Assembly (NCBI GenBank): GCA_019234815.1 | Contig: JAFALA010000038.1 | Location: 1-32,751, forward strand | Direction: 5' to 3' | DNA: 32,751 nucleotides | Origin: Burkholderiaceae bacterium | Lineage (GTDB): Bacteria; Pseudomonadota; Gammaproteobacteria; Burkholderiales; Burkholderiaceae_C | Shown: one piece after another, positions 1 through 7,467 of the stretch | Numbering within the stretch: position 1 is the stretch's first letter | How the letters are laid out: each line of letters opens with the position of its first letter | The notes under the pieces: generated by a model | Seen by the model: the letters and a program-made list of their open reading frames with translations, nothing else | Databases searched by the model: none | Told to the model about the DNA's origin: nothing | Position numbers and translations under genes: made by a program

Positions 1-34
1 AGGCTACAGGTCTGGATTTTGAACAGGAGCCTTC

Positions 35-616
35 ATGTCACGGGTCTTCGCATACTGCCGCGTGTCAACGACCGACCAGACACCGGAAAACCAAGTTCAG
101 CAGATCGCAGCAGCTGGATTCAACATCGACCGACGACGCATCGTCACTGAGGCAGTCTCGGGCTCTGTTGCGGCATCAGAGCGTCTGGGCTGGCGTCAGT
201 TGCTCAACAAGCTTGAGCCGGGTGATGTCGTAGTTGTCACCAAGATTGACCGGCTGGGGCGGAACGCGATGGATGTCCGGGCAACCGTTGAGGCGTTGGA
301 AGCTGAAGGGATCAAGATCCATTGCCTGGCCCTGGGAGGTATGGACCTCACTAGTTCAACAGGGAAGATGACCATGGCTGTCCTGGGCGCAGTCGCTGAA
401 TTCGAGCGTGACCTGCTGATAGAGAGAACCCATGCAGGACTTCAACGCGCACGGACGGAAGGTAAGCTGCTTGGACGCCCCCAAAGCTTGACAGACAAGC
501 AGCGGGAGAAGGCGCGTACCATGTTGCGCGGGGGGTACTCAGTGTCTGCCGTCGCCCGTGAACTCCTGACTAGTCGAGCAACTGTCATGCGGATTCGAGA
601 TGCTAGCAAGGCATGA
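35..616 (+). CDS. Serine recombinase (resolvase/invertase family)
   Basis: A 193-residue small serine recombinase, expected to cut and rejoin DNA at short paired sites (resolution or inversion). The N-terminal catalytic domain begins with AYCRVSTTDQ, so the nucleophile is Ser11. The conserved R-x-GR (KIDRLGR) and EFERDLLIERT segments follow at about residues 70 and 125. A C-terminal Hin-type helix-turn-helix (GYSVSAVARELL...VMRIRD) occupies about residues 165-190. The length is typical of Tn3-type resolvases and Hin/Pin invertases. The ATG follows an AGGAG box 7 bases upstream. No transposase is visible, so this is either a transposon remnant or a stand-alone recombinase. A broken second copy of its 3' end lies at 2199-2350, and a symmetric repeat lies just downstream at 673-704. 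Family assignment is secure; substrate site and role are unknown. Confidence 0.93.
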   Translation: MSRVFAYCRVSTTDQTPENQVQQIAAAGFNIDRRRIVTEAVSGSVAASERLGWRQLLNKLEPGDVVVVTKIDRLGRNAMDVRATVEALEAEGIKIHCLALGGMDLTSSTGKMTMAVLGAVAEFERDLLIERTHAGLQRARTEGKLLGRPQSLTDKQREKARTMLRGGYSVSAVARELLTSRATVMRIRDASKA

Positions 617-672
617 CTCAGCTGCAGTTAAGCAGTCAACGGTCCGTCAAGATCTCTCAAGGTTTCACAGCG

Positions 673-704
673 TCACTACACCCCCATGTAGTGACATCAC
701 TACA
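673..704. repeat. Triple TCACTACA repeat (operator or recombination-site candidate)
   Basis: TCACTACA occurs at 673-680, as its exact reverse complement at 687-694 (6-base spacer CCCCCA), and again in direct orientation at 697-704. The first two copies form a perfect 8-6-8 inverted repeat. It lies 57 bases after the recombinase stop, in the gap before the convergent gene at 799. Such symmetry fits a dimeric binding site, for example for the recombinase or a repressor. No T-run follows, so a terminator is less likely. Confidence 0.6.
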
Positions 705-798
705 CAGTTGAATGTCATGACACGGAATCCGTCGTTTCCTGCTGTCGATGACAAGTCGGGCCTCAGATTTTCTCGACATCTCACAAGTGGCGAGCGAA

Positions 799-2130
799 CT
801 ACCAGTTGACTCTCCAACGACCCCCACCAGTGCAAGCACTACAGTGTGCGAGGCTCCTCCAATCGTTTCGCCCTTCCAGCTTGAGCAAACCCTTCTCGGC
901 TTGGTCACCTTTGAAGGCAGGTTTCCAGTTTGAATCCTTGTGTTGGCAGGCTTTGGTCTGCACCAGAGAGTCAACGCCGCCTCCGCTACCAATTTTCTTG
1001 TAGTACCGAACCTCACCAGGCTCCGGTGGTGGTTGAACTTCCTCCTCAACTGCGCCTGGTTCACCGCCTGCTTCGTCATTGGCAGCTTCTGTCTTACGCT
1101 CCGCGTAGGTTGCCGCCGAAAGCTTCCATTGCAGCGATTGAATGGTACTCTCGGCCTTTGCCAAATCAGCCGTCAGTCGTGCGTTCTCCTCGATGATCGA
1201 GTCAAGTTCGCTATTGCGAGAGTCAACCTCTAACGCCTGCAACCGCTCTTTCTCTGCCACCCGTCGAATGTCTCGGAACGCCGCCGGAAGCGGCATTGTC
1301 AACGCAGCCGCAGACATAACTTCTCGCCGCAGATTGGCCAGGAACCGATTCCGCCCCGCGTCATCCAAACCAAAGGCAGCAAGCTGTGATGCACGCCAAT
1401 TGATCCCTGGAAGAGAACCGTCTGGCCGCACTCCTGGCCAATAGAGCCGCACGGCTCCAAGATAGCAGGAGTCACGTGGACCCAATTCATCTGTAAGAAC
1501 CCATGAAGACTCCGCGCCTACTACGGCGACATCGGCAAGACCAACCAGGCTTTCCGCCAGCTTGGTGTGCATGTCAGACCAAACCTGTTCGTCCTCGTCG
1601 TTTGACACCACGACAAGAGGAAGGCGCCGAGTCTTGGAGCGAAGGACTTTGCAAAGCACCTGTGCGGAACTGTCCTCGGTGGCGTCAAATGCCTTCGACA
1701 GCGGCACTTCTTGCCCCGCGAAATTCCAGTCAGGGTATGCATCGATCAAGGATCTGACGATCCATGGGCAGCGCGGGTAGATCCCTACTGGGGCAACACG
1801 TGATTCACCCGGTGCCGCCGCAAGCGAGGCATAAACCACCACCCGCCCGCTTACAGCAGCGAACTGGAGGTTGGTCGTGAACATCGCACCTGTGTGTGCG
1901 GTCTCGATCAGTTCGACTTCATGAAGAACGCCAGCCTTGCTCCGGATCTCGTGTCGGCAGAATTGCCCAGTTCCATCTCCAGTCTTCGAATCGAACGATC
2001 CATCGTGCTCACGTGGCGTCGTCGCCCCCTTCTTCGAAAGCCAGCTGTCCACCAGGCCATTCATCGTATCCAAGCGCTTCTCCGGATCGGCGTCCAGCGC
2101 TTCGAATGAGTAAGCTGCCAAACTCTGCAT
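799..2130 (-). CDS. Orphan protein with coiled coil and C-terminal Cys/His cluster
   Basis: I do not recognise this 443-residue protein. The start is well supported by a GGAGGTG box 4-5 bases before the ATG. The first 270 residues look like a folded alpha/beta region with beta-strand-like segments (RLPLVVVSND, VADVAVVGAE-like, GAVRLYWPG). About residues 285-345 are charged heptad-like sequence (ELDSIIEENARLTADLAKAE) that should form a coiled coil. A Glu/Pro-rich linker (about 350-372) follows. The final 50 residues contain C395-x-H397 and H429-C430-x-x-C433 before GGGRWRV, a spacing that could bind zinc. There is no signal peptide or membrane segment. The gene is convergent with the recombinase and is flanked on the other side by a recombinase remnant, so it looks like cargo of a mobile segment. 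Composition is less GC-rich than the core genes. Function unknown. Confidence 0.75.
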   Translation of the reverse strand: MQSLAAYSFEALDADPEKRLDTMNGLVDSWLSKKGATTPREHDGSFDSKTGDGTGQFCRHEIRSKAGVLHEVELIETAHTGAMFTTNLQFAAVSGRVVVYASLAAAPGESRVAPVGIYPRCPWIVRSLIDAYPDWNFAGQEVPLSKAFDATEDSSAQVLCKVLRSKTRRLPLVVVSNDEDEQVWSDMHTKLAESLVGLADVAVVGAESSWVLTDELGPRDSCYLGAVRLYWPGVRPDGSLPGINWRASQLAAFGLDDAGRNRFLANLRREVMSAAALTMPLPAAFRDIRRVAEKERLQALEVDSRNSELDSIIEENARLTADLAKAESTIQSLQWKLSAATYAERKTEAANDEAGGEPGAVEEEVQPPPEPGEVRYYKKIGSGGGVDSLVQTKACQHKDSNWKPAFKGDQAEKGLLKLEGRNDWRSLAHCSACTGGGRWRVNW

Positions 2131-2198
2131 GTCACCTCCTCAAAAGATGACGACATCCTAACCGCGGAACTGTGGCTCAGCCCCGGATCGCAATGGGG

Positions 2199-2350
2199 CC
2201 TAGGTGGCGCGCCCGGGTCTAAGCGGCGGGAATCAGCACGTGCGATGTTGCAGGGGGTACACAGTATCCGCCGTTGCCCGCGAACTCATGACAAATCGAG
2301 TAACTATCATGCGAATTCGGGACTCCGTGAAGACCCAACTAGTTCAGTGA
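2199..2350 (+). pseudogene. Remnant of a second serine recombinase (C-terminal part)
   Basis: This stretch aligns with the 3' end of the recombinase gene at 35-616. Reading 2221-2250 gives KRRESARAML, matching KQREKARTML. After a net 2-base deletion near 2252 the frame resumes at 2255 as GYTVSAVARELM, then TNRVTIMRIRD, ending in a TGA at 2348-2350. Over the last 26 aligned codons about 60 of 78 bases match, and many differences fall at third positions, so both copies evolved as coding sequence before this one decayed. The 5' catalytic part is missing. A weaker match (an LGxxP motif) extends back to about 2199. It is in the same orientation as the intact gene, so the two copies bracket the 443-residue orphan gene. 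Confidence 0.8.
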
Positions 2351-2371
2351 CCACTGGCAACTATTGAGATG

Positions 2372-2520
2372 TGTCCCACATTTGTCCCCCGGGTTCTTGA
2401 TTTCTATGGACAGGTCAAGTGGGACCTGACCGGATGGGCCCGCAGCACAGGGGAACGCTTGGGGACCCTTATAGTCTTAGAACAGGCGAGACCCCCAATA
2501 GGGGTCGGTTTCTTCAACCG
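2372..2520. repeat. Cluster of short repeats and hairpins after the recombinase remnant
   Basis: TGTCCC appears twice, 11 bases apart (2372 and 2383). CAGGTC/GACCTG forms a 6-6-6 inverted repeat at 2411-2428. GACCCC/GGGGTC forms a hairpin at 2490-2506, followed directly by CGGTT/AACCG (2506-2520) with a short T-rich stretch. No open frame with a ribosome site covers 2351-2539. The GACCCC hairpin could terminate transcription, and the others could be recombinase or regulator sites; I cannot decide which. Confidence 0.4.
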
Positions 2521-2539
2521 CGCATGCCCACGCCCAACC

Positions 2540-2788
2540 TTATAGGGCCGACCGGGAAGTAGAGGTCTTCAGGAGGGGCTTGATTTTTCGTGCCCGAGAC
2601 GCGAAGGGCACCCCGATTTTCGAATACCGAGACCGCAACAGACCTGGTCGAATCAGTCTTCGCTTTGCATGGCGAGCTTTACGTGCCCGCGCATCGTTCT
2701 TGTTCGCGATGTTGTTGGCCCAGGGAATCAGCGCAAACGACCCAACGGTAAGGGCCACAATGAAAGTAAGCCCGAGATCAATGGTCAT
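2540..2788 (-). CDS. Small basic single-pass membrane protein
   Basis: An 82-residue predicted protein that I do not recognise. Residues 4-25 (LGLTFIVALTVGSFALIPWA) form one hydrophobic segment, and the rest is strongly basic (many Arg and Lys), which would place the C-terminus in the cytoplasm. The ATG is preceded by GGTGAGGTGG at normal distance, the best support that it is real. It lies upstream of nothing obvious on its own strand and 76 bases downstream of the DUF29 gene, so the two could be co-transcribed. Overlapping plus-strand frames in the same place have no ribosome sites. Existence is likely but not certain. Confidence 0.5.
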   Translation of the reverse strand: MTIDLGLTFIVALTVGSFALIPWANNIANKNDARARKARHAKRRLIRPGLLRSRYSKIGVPFASRARKIKPLLKTSTSRSAL

Positions 2789-2864
2789 GGTCCCACCTCA
2801 CCGAAGATGTGCTGCAAGAAGAGTAGCACGATAGACCAGTCCAGGAGACCCGGGACGTGAAGTG

Positions 2865-3344
2865 TCACGCGCCCGGTAAGAAGTCGTCCACCAGTACCTG
2901 ATCCATAGTCCAGGGGCAAGCTTCCGGAAATGTGTCTAAACCGGTCTCGGTTTCGGCGTAGACGGTTGCCAGGACCCAGACGCGCGTCAACCAGTCTGAA
3001 TCGACCAGTTTGTGCTTCAGGCTGGGGGCCTCCTTCAGTTGGTCCATGAGCTTGAAGCGTTGAAGCTTGATGGCGCTTCGCAAACCAGTACCCAGTTGAT
3101 CGGGCTGAAGCTGCCACTTCAACAGGAACGCGAGGAGCGACTCCAAGTTGTTTGCGAACTCGCGTTGTTCGCGCCTAGCTAAATCTCCGAGCTCTTCCGC
3201 GATGTTTCCCAAGTCGAGCTCGGAAACTCTACCGGTGCGCAGCAGCACCGCTTGGTCAATCGCCCAGGCAACTATGTCTGTGTCATATGACGTACCCAAC
3301 TTGATCTCCTGGGCAAGTGAATCCGTTGTCGTTCGGCGAGACAT
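2865..3344 (-). CDS. DUF29 family protein
   Basis: A 159-residue protein matching the DUF29 family as I know it: SYDTDIVAWAIDQAVLLRTGRVSELD followed by NIAEELGDLARREQREF, a helical segment LLAFLLKWQLQP and a helical C-terminal half. Full length for the family. DUF29 proteins are small, all-helical and of unknown function. They are common in cyanobacteria and proteobacteria, often in several copies and near mobile DNA. No signal peptide or membrane segment is seen. There is no clear Shine-Dalgarno box before the ATG, so an internal start remains possible. It is divergent from the orphan gene at 3560 and upstream of the small membrane protein gene on the same strand. Confidence 0.82.
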   Translation of the reverse strand: MSRRTTTDSLAQEIKLGTSYDTDIVAWAIDQAVLLRTGRVSELDLGNIAEELGDLARREQREFANNLESLLAFLLKWQLQPDQLGTGLRSAIKLQRFKLMDQLKEAPSLKHKLVDSDWLTRVWVLATVYAETETGLDTFPEACPWTMDQVLVDDFLPGA

Positions 3345-3559
3345 TGATCAGGTGTTGTCACTGACCCGCGCATACTTCGCGAGCACCTCAAGACAAATGC
3401 AGTATCCTATGCGCCGGCGCCGCCTGACGCCTCCACGTCCACCCTCGGGTGAAGTTCCCTCCGCTTGAGCACAGGCTCATTTCTGATCATTTTTGCAATC
3501 CTGTTTGGCGTACCGACGCTAGGTGGACAGCAAAGTTACGTCGATCAATGGAGAGAACG

Positions 3560-4435
3560 ATGAATCAGTCAGATAGGCGCCCTCCGTCGCTTAGAAGGAT
3601 CAAGGCTCGCGCGAAAGACCTGAAAAAGCGGCAAGGCGGCGCGTACACAGCCCACGTGGAAGCAATCAAGTCGGAGGCTGGATTCAGCATGCCGGATGAA
3701 AAGCGCTCAGCAAATTCCGGCTGTGAGGATAAGAAACCGCCCCTTCGTCACGCGGAAGGGCAACCCGGTAGGCCAATTTTTTCTACTGAGATTGGTGGAT
3801 ACACGTGGTCCCTGGAGTGCGGCAAGACTGGGCCCGAATTGTGGATGAGGGCAGCCAGTAGGCTCGCAGCCCCCTGCCGAGCAATTCAATTGGGGATTTT
3901 TCCGGTTCTTATGCCACCTGAGTCTGAGCAATATGGGCACAAACGCGCCAACTGGACGTTGATGCGGTACACCAGCTACGTGTGTCATATATTGCCAGGT
4001 TTTGATGATGATGCCGCACAAGAGTTGTCGAGACAGTTCGGGATTCCTGTTTGGCGGTCGGAAATGCGGCAGGATCAACAGCGGCTATCTGAGCGCATGT
4101 TCTTGCAGAGCCCAGCGTTTACCGCTCTCAGGTCGGCGATCAGGGAGAGTCCGGAACGGCCGAAATGTGATGCTTGGGATTATGGGCTCTCGCGATTGTG
4201 GACCGTTTTGGTGGCAATGCCGGATCATCTCTTTGACCAAATCGGCTGCGACGTTGCTGGGTTGTTGACAGACCCGGTTGCAACCCGCTCTGTCCGAGTA
4301 AATGGAGGGTTCAAGGCCTTGGTTGAGGGTGTTGAAGGGTCGTGGCGTACGCTGCCTGACCAGTCGAGCGCGCTGGAGGCCTTGCTCTACAAGACTCTCC
4401 CACTGAAGTTGGTTCGCCAGGCCATGCGCGGGTAA
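3560..4435 (+). CDS. Orphan protein, 291 residues
   Basis: I do not recognise this gene. The frame is open from 3449, but I choose ATG 3560 because GGAGAG sits 4 bases before it. The N-terminus (RRIKARAKDLKKRQGG, then AYTAHVEAIKSEAGF) resembles a short helical motif found at the start of some plasmid- and island-borne proteins (pattern IKxxAKxLKK...HxEALxxIAxxAGF); this resemblance is from memory. The rest, about residues 60-291, contains a mixed alpha/beta region (PIFSTEIGGYTWSLEC; LMRYTSYVCHILPGFDDDAAQELSRQFGIPVWRSEM). There is no signal peptide or membrane segment. Codon use is less GC-biased than the core genes, which fits acquired DNA. A hairpin terminator follows the stop. Function unknown. 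Confidence 0.7.
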   Translation: MNQSDRRPPSLRRIKARAKDLKKRQGGAYTAHVEAIKSEAGFSMPDEKRSANSGCEDKKPPLRHAEGQPGRPIFSTEIGGYTWSLECGKTGPELWMRAASRLAAPCRAIQLGIFPVLMPPESEQYGHKRANWTLMRYTSYVCHILPGFDDDAAQELSRQFGIPVWRSEMRQDQQRLSERMFLQSPAFTALRSAIRESPERPKCDAWDYGLSRLWTVLVAMPDHLFDQIGCDVAGLLTDPVATRSVRVNGGFKALVEGVEGSWRTLPDQSSALEALLYKTLPLKLVRQAMRG

Positions 4436-4443
4436 TCAACGGA

Positions 4444-4470
4444 ACAGGCCAGCCAGTCTGACTGGCCTGT
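4444..4470 (+). terminator. Hairpin terminator after the 291-residue orphan
   Basis: ACAGGCCAG (4444-4452) pairs with CTGGCCTGT (4462-4470) across a 9-base loop, giving a 9-bp perfect stem, followed by CTTGTC. It lies 8 bases after the stop codon at 4435. The T-tract is short, so strength is uncertain. Confidence 0.65.
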
Positions 4471-4584
4471 CTTGTCACCTTCGCGCTCAGCTCGCGGATT
4501 GACAAATTTGATCCAATCGTGATCCACTGACGTGCCCAATTCTGGGCAATCATCCCGGATCAACGAATGAATTTTGGGTTCCGC

Positions 4585-4641
4585 ACCGTCGTCGAAATGG
4601 AAGCGCTGGCCGCCGTACAGATCGGCCTGCTGACCGATTAC
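4585..4641 (+). pseudogene. Inverted fragment of a second moaC
   Basis: Read on the plus strand, this encodes [15 protein letters not shown] followed by a decayed YDxCK, the same peptide as the core of the resident minus-strand moaC. The resident counterpart is at 4729-4796, so the two form an imperfect inverted repeat of about 60-66 bases separated by about 90 bases. The copies differ at synonymous positions (GAA/GAG, GCC/GCT) and by a small indel, so this is not a recent duplication. The fragment ends where the resident moaC stop codon lies (4638-4640). It has no start and is not expected to be translated. Confidence 0.82.
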
Positions 4642-5123
4642 GACTGTGCAAAAACCCAATCCCCGCTCTTGCCCCCGTGCTTTTCCAGCACACGGATGTC
4701 GGTCATCACCATGCCGCGGTCGGCCGCCTTGCACATGTCGTAAATGGTCAGCAGGCCGATCTGTACGGCAGCCAGCGCCTCCATTTCGACACCGGTACGG
4801 CCCAGCGTTTCGACTTGCGCTTCGCAATGCACGCAGCTTTGCGCTTCATCGGTGCGGAACTCGACGGCGACATGCGTCAGCGGCAGCGGGTGGCACAGGG
4901 GAATCAGGTCGGCGCAGCGCTTGGCGGCCTGGATGGCGGCGATGCGGGCAATGCCGATCACGTCGCCCTTCTTGGCCGTGCCTTGCAGGATCAGTTGAAG
5001 GGTGGCGGACTGCATGCGAATGGTGCCCGCGGCGCGCGCCTTGCGATGGGTGGCGGCCTTGCTGGCCACGTCCACCATGTGGGCTTGTCCCTGGGCGTCA
5101 AAATGCGTCAGCGGTGAATTCAT
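4638..5123 (-). CDS. moaC: Cyclic pyranopterin monophosphate synthase MoaC
   Basis: A 161-residue MoaC, which converts the MoaA product 3',8-cyclo-7,8-dihydro-GTP to cyclic pyranopterin monophosphate in molybdenum cofactor synthesis. It shows the family blocks in order: [19 protein letters not shown] near residue 15, [13 protein letters not shown] near residue 75, [14 protein letters not shown] near 110, YDMCKA and the C-terminal [11 protein letters not shown]. The open frame runs further upstream, but ATG 5123 gives the normal family length; there is no clear Shine-Dalgarno box. It is divergent from the metalloprotease at 5211. Its last codons overlap, tail to tail, an inverted moaC fragment at the edge of the accessory segment, so the last few residues (VFAQS) may have been altered by the rearrangement. 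Confidence 0.95.
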   Translation of the reverse strand: MNSPLTHFDAQGQAHMVDVASKAATHRKARAAGTIRMQSATLQLILQGTAKKGDVIGIARIAAIQAAKRCADLIPLCHPLPLTHVAVEFRTDEAQSCVHCEAQVETLGRTGVEMEALAAVQIGLLTIYDMCKAADRGMVMTDIRVLEKHGGKSGDWVFAQS

Positions 5124-5210
5124 GGGGCAGCAACAATCGCGAAACCAGGAAACTGTCATCATATCGACCTGTCGCAAGGCAGAGCTTGGCGCAGTTTGGG
5201 AGAAATGTTT

Positions 5211-6827
5211 GTGAGTGGACGGAATCGGGGCGCAGTGCCGCATGTGAGTCGAAGCGCGAGCCGGGGAAGGCGCCTGGGATGGTCGGCGGTGCTTTTGTCC
5301 CTGCTCTTGAATCTGGTGTCGGCGCCTTTGGTTCATGCGCAGGTGAATCTGCCTGCCCTGGGCGACTCGGTGTCCGATGACCTGGGCATCGGCCTGGAGC
5401 GCCGGGTTGGCGATCAGGTGATGCGCGAAATCAAGCTGGACCCCGATTACATCGACGATCCGCTGATTCTGGAGTACGTGGAAGACACCTGGCGTCCCCT
5501 GGTCGAGGCATCAAAGCGCCTGGGCAACATCAGCGACGAGACCAGGGACCGCTTCGCCTGGGAGCCTTTCCTGGTGCGCGATCGCAGCGTCAATGCATTT
5601 GCGCTGCCGGGCGGCTTCATCGGCGTGCACCTGGGCCTGATCGCGATCACCGGCTCGCGCGACGAACTGGCCTCGGTGATGGCCCATGAACTCTCGCACG
5701 TCACGCAGCGCCACGTGGCGCGCCGCATGGTGGGCGACTCGCACAGCAGCATGCTGGCGACGGCCGGGCTGATCCTGGGCCTGATTGCCGCCGGCCGTGC
5801 CGGCAGCCCGGACCTGGCCAGCGCAGCCATCATGGGCTCGCAAGCGGCGGCCATACAAGCCTCGCTGAACTTCTCGCGCGACATGGAGCGCGAGGCGGAT
5901 CGCGTCGGCTTCAACGTTCTGACCCACGCGGGTTACCAGGGCTACGGCATGGTCAGCATGTTCGAGCGCATGGAGCAGGCCTACCACTTGATGGATTCAG
6001 GCAGCTACCCGTATTTGCGCTCGCACCCCTTGACCTCGGAACGCATTGGCGATGCGCGCGCGCGCCTGGGAACCGACCAGCCGGCGGCGCTGCATCCGAG
6101 CGCCGAACACGCCATCATCACGGCGCGTTCGCGCGTGCTGATGGACACGCGGGCCGAAGTGATGGCGCAGTTGCAGCAAATGGATGCAGGCGTGCGGCAA
6201 ACAGGTTTTGAGCAGATTGGCGCACGCTACGCAAGCGCCTTGGCGTCGATCAAGCTGCGCGATTTTTCGCGCGCCGAGGCGGCAATACGCAGCGCCCAAG
6301 GCGTGCTCCAGATGCTGTCGCCCGACGACCTCAAGGCGCAGCGCCTGTTGATTTACTTGCGCGCCGAACTGGCGCTGGCACGGGGCCAGAGCGAAGCCGG
6401 CTTTGCGGCCTTGGACGGCTTGCCTCATGACCGTTCGCGCGCCATGCTGATCATGCAGGGGCAATTGGCCGTGCAAGGCCAGCAGGCCGAGCGCATGCGC
6501 GCTGCTGCCGACAATCTGCAGACCCATGTCAGCCTGGACCCGCACGATGCCGCGGCCTGGGCTGTGCTGGCGCAGTTGTGGACGGGCTTGAGCCAGCCGT
6601 TGCGCGCGGTGCGGGCGCTGGGCGAGACCCGTGCTGCCGTGGGTGATCTCAACGGCGCGATCGACCGGCTGCGCTCCGGCCTGCGCCAATCGAGGGGTCA
6701 GGACGCCGATCAAATCGAGGCCGCCGTGATCGATGCGCGCTTGCGGGCGCTGATTTACGAGCGCCGCCAATTGCTGGCTGACATGTATCCGCGCGGCGGT
6801 GGGCCCCAGGGTGAAGAACTGCCTTGA
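5211..6827 (+). CDS. M48 family periplasmic metalloprotease with TPR-like C-terminus (BepA/YfgC type)
   Basis: An exported zinc metalloprotease of about 538 residues. In the BepA/YfgC family, members act in periplasmic outer-membrane protein quality control. Numbered from GTG 5211, a signal peptide (hydrophobic core [18 protein letters not shown]) ends near residue 43. The catalytic motif HELSH is at about 159-163, preceded by [16 protein letters not shown], and the third zinc ligand lies in [11 protein letters not shown] at about 225. [13 protein letters not shown] follows, a family hallmark. The last 220 residues are Ala/Leu/Arg-rich helices that look like tetratricopeptide repeats. GTG 5211 lies 8 bases after GGGAG; ATG 5205 and TTG 5196 are alternatives. 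It is divergent from moaC and its stop is 3 bases from that of the convergent gene. Confidence 0.93.
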   Translation: MSGRNRGAVPHVSRSASRGRRLGWSAVLLSLLLNLVSAPLVHAQVNLPALGDSVSDDLGIGLERRVGDQVMREIKLDPDYIDDPLILEYVEDTWRPLVEASKRLGNISDETRDRFAWEPFLVRDRSVNAFALPGGFIGVHLGLIAITGSRDELASVMAHELSHVTQRHVARRMVGDSHSSMLATAGLILGLIAAGRAGSPDLASAAIMGSQAAAIQASLNFSRDMEREADRVGFNVLTHAGYQGYGMVSMFERMEQAYHLMDSGSYPYLRSHPLTSERIGDARARLGTDQPAALHPSAEHAIITARSRVLMDTRAEVMAQLQQMDAGVRQTGFEQIGARYASALASIKLRDFSRAEAAIRSAQGVLQMLSPDDLKAQRLLIYLRAELALARGQSEAGFAALDGLPHDRSRAMLIMQGQLAVQGQQAERMRAAADNLQTHVSLDPHDAAAWAVLAQLWTGLSQPLRAVRALGETRAAVGDLNGAIDRLRSGLRQSRGQDADQIEAAVIDARLRALIYERRQLLADMYPRGGGPQGEELP

Positions 6828-6830
6828 GGA

Positions 6831-7190
6831 TCAGTCCAACGAGGGGAAAAGACGCTCGATCAGGGCGTCGATCAGCATGCCGCACAGGCTGTAGATGAGC
6901 GAGCCGATCAGGGCGGCGCCGAACCCTGCGACTTGAAATCCGGCCAGCAGATTGGCTGCAGCCCAGAACATCAGCGCGTTGATGACGAACAGGAACAGGC
7001 CCAGGCTCAGCACCGTGACCGGCAAGGTCAGCAGCACCAGCACGGGTCGAAGCAGCGTGTTGAACAGCCCCAGCACCAATGCAGCCACCAGCGCCGAGCC
7101 AAAACTCTTGACCTCCACGCCAGGGTAGAGGTGCGCGACCAGCAGCAAGGCAGCTGCCAGCATCAACCAGCGGGTCAGGGTCTTGATCAT
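6831..7190 (-). CDS. Phage-holin-4-like (YvlD type) membrane protein
   Basis: A 119-residue integral membrane protein of the family named after phage holin 4 (YvlD-like), widespread in bacterial chromosomes and of unknown role. Despite the name it is not evidence for a phage here. Four hydrophobic segments are visible: LMLAAALLLVAHL, SALVAALVLGLFNTLLRPVL, LTLPVTVLSLGLFLFVINAL and FGAALIGSLIYSLCGMLI. The LFNTLLRPVLVLLTLPVT block is characteristic of the family. It is full length. It is convergent with the M48 protease gene with only 3 bases between stop codons, and no separate terminator is seen between them. Confidence 0.9.
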   Translation of the reverse strand: MIKTLTRWLMLAAALLLVAHLYPGVEVKSFGSALVAALVLGLFNTLLRPVLVLLTLPVTVLSLGLFLFVINALMFWAAANLLAGFQVAGFGAALIGSLIYSLCGMLIDALIERLFPSLD

Positions 7191-7467
7191 GTTTCAAGCA
7201 TACCCTTGCTGAATCGTCGCCGTGCATCGCCAGCCCCAGGCGATCCATGCAAAGCGCCGTTCAGGGGCTCAATGTGATGCAGCGCCGCGACAAACCGGTG
7301 GTTCAGCTCGAATTTCATAGGAGATTCATGCCATTCTGGGAGTTCCAAGCCTTCTCAATGGCAAAAGCGCGCAGTACCATAGCTTGCGCAGGGCGTCAGA
7401 GTGTTTGAAGGCGCGAGACCTTCCCCGGGCCCGGCACATCAACCAACCTTTGATGGAGAGAATTCAC

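Noticed and set aside
600-1079. Short frames on both strands between the recombinase and the orphan gene
   Set aside because: They overlap better-supported genes or the palindromic repeat and lack ribosome sites.
4646-5380. 244-codon plus-strand frame over moaC
   Set aside because: moaC on the minus strand is clear; this frame is Arg/Cys/Ala-rich noise running into the M48 gene in another frame.
6831-7190. Holin-like gene as evidence of a prophage
   Set aside because: Family name is historical; YvlD-like proteins are ordinary chromosomal genes and no other phage gene is near.
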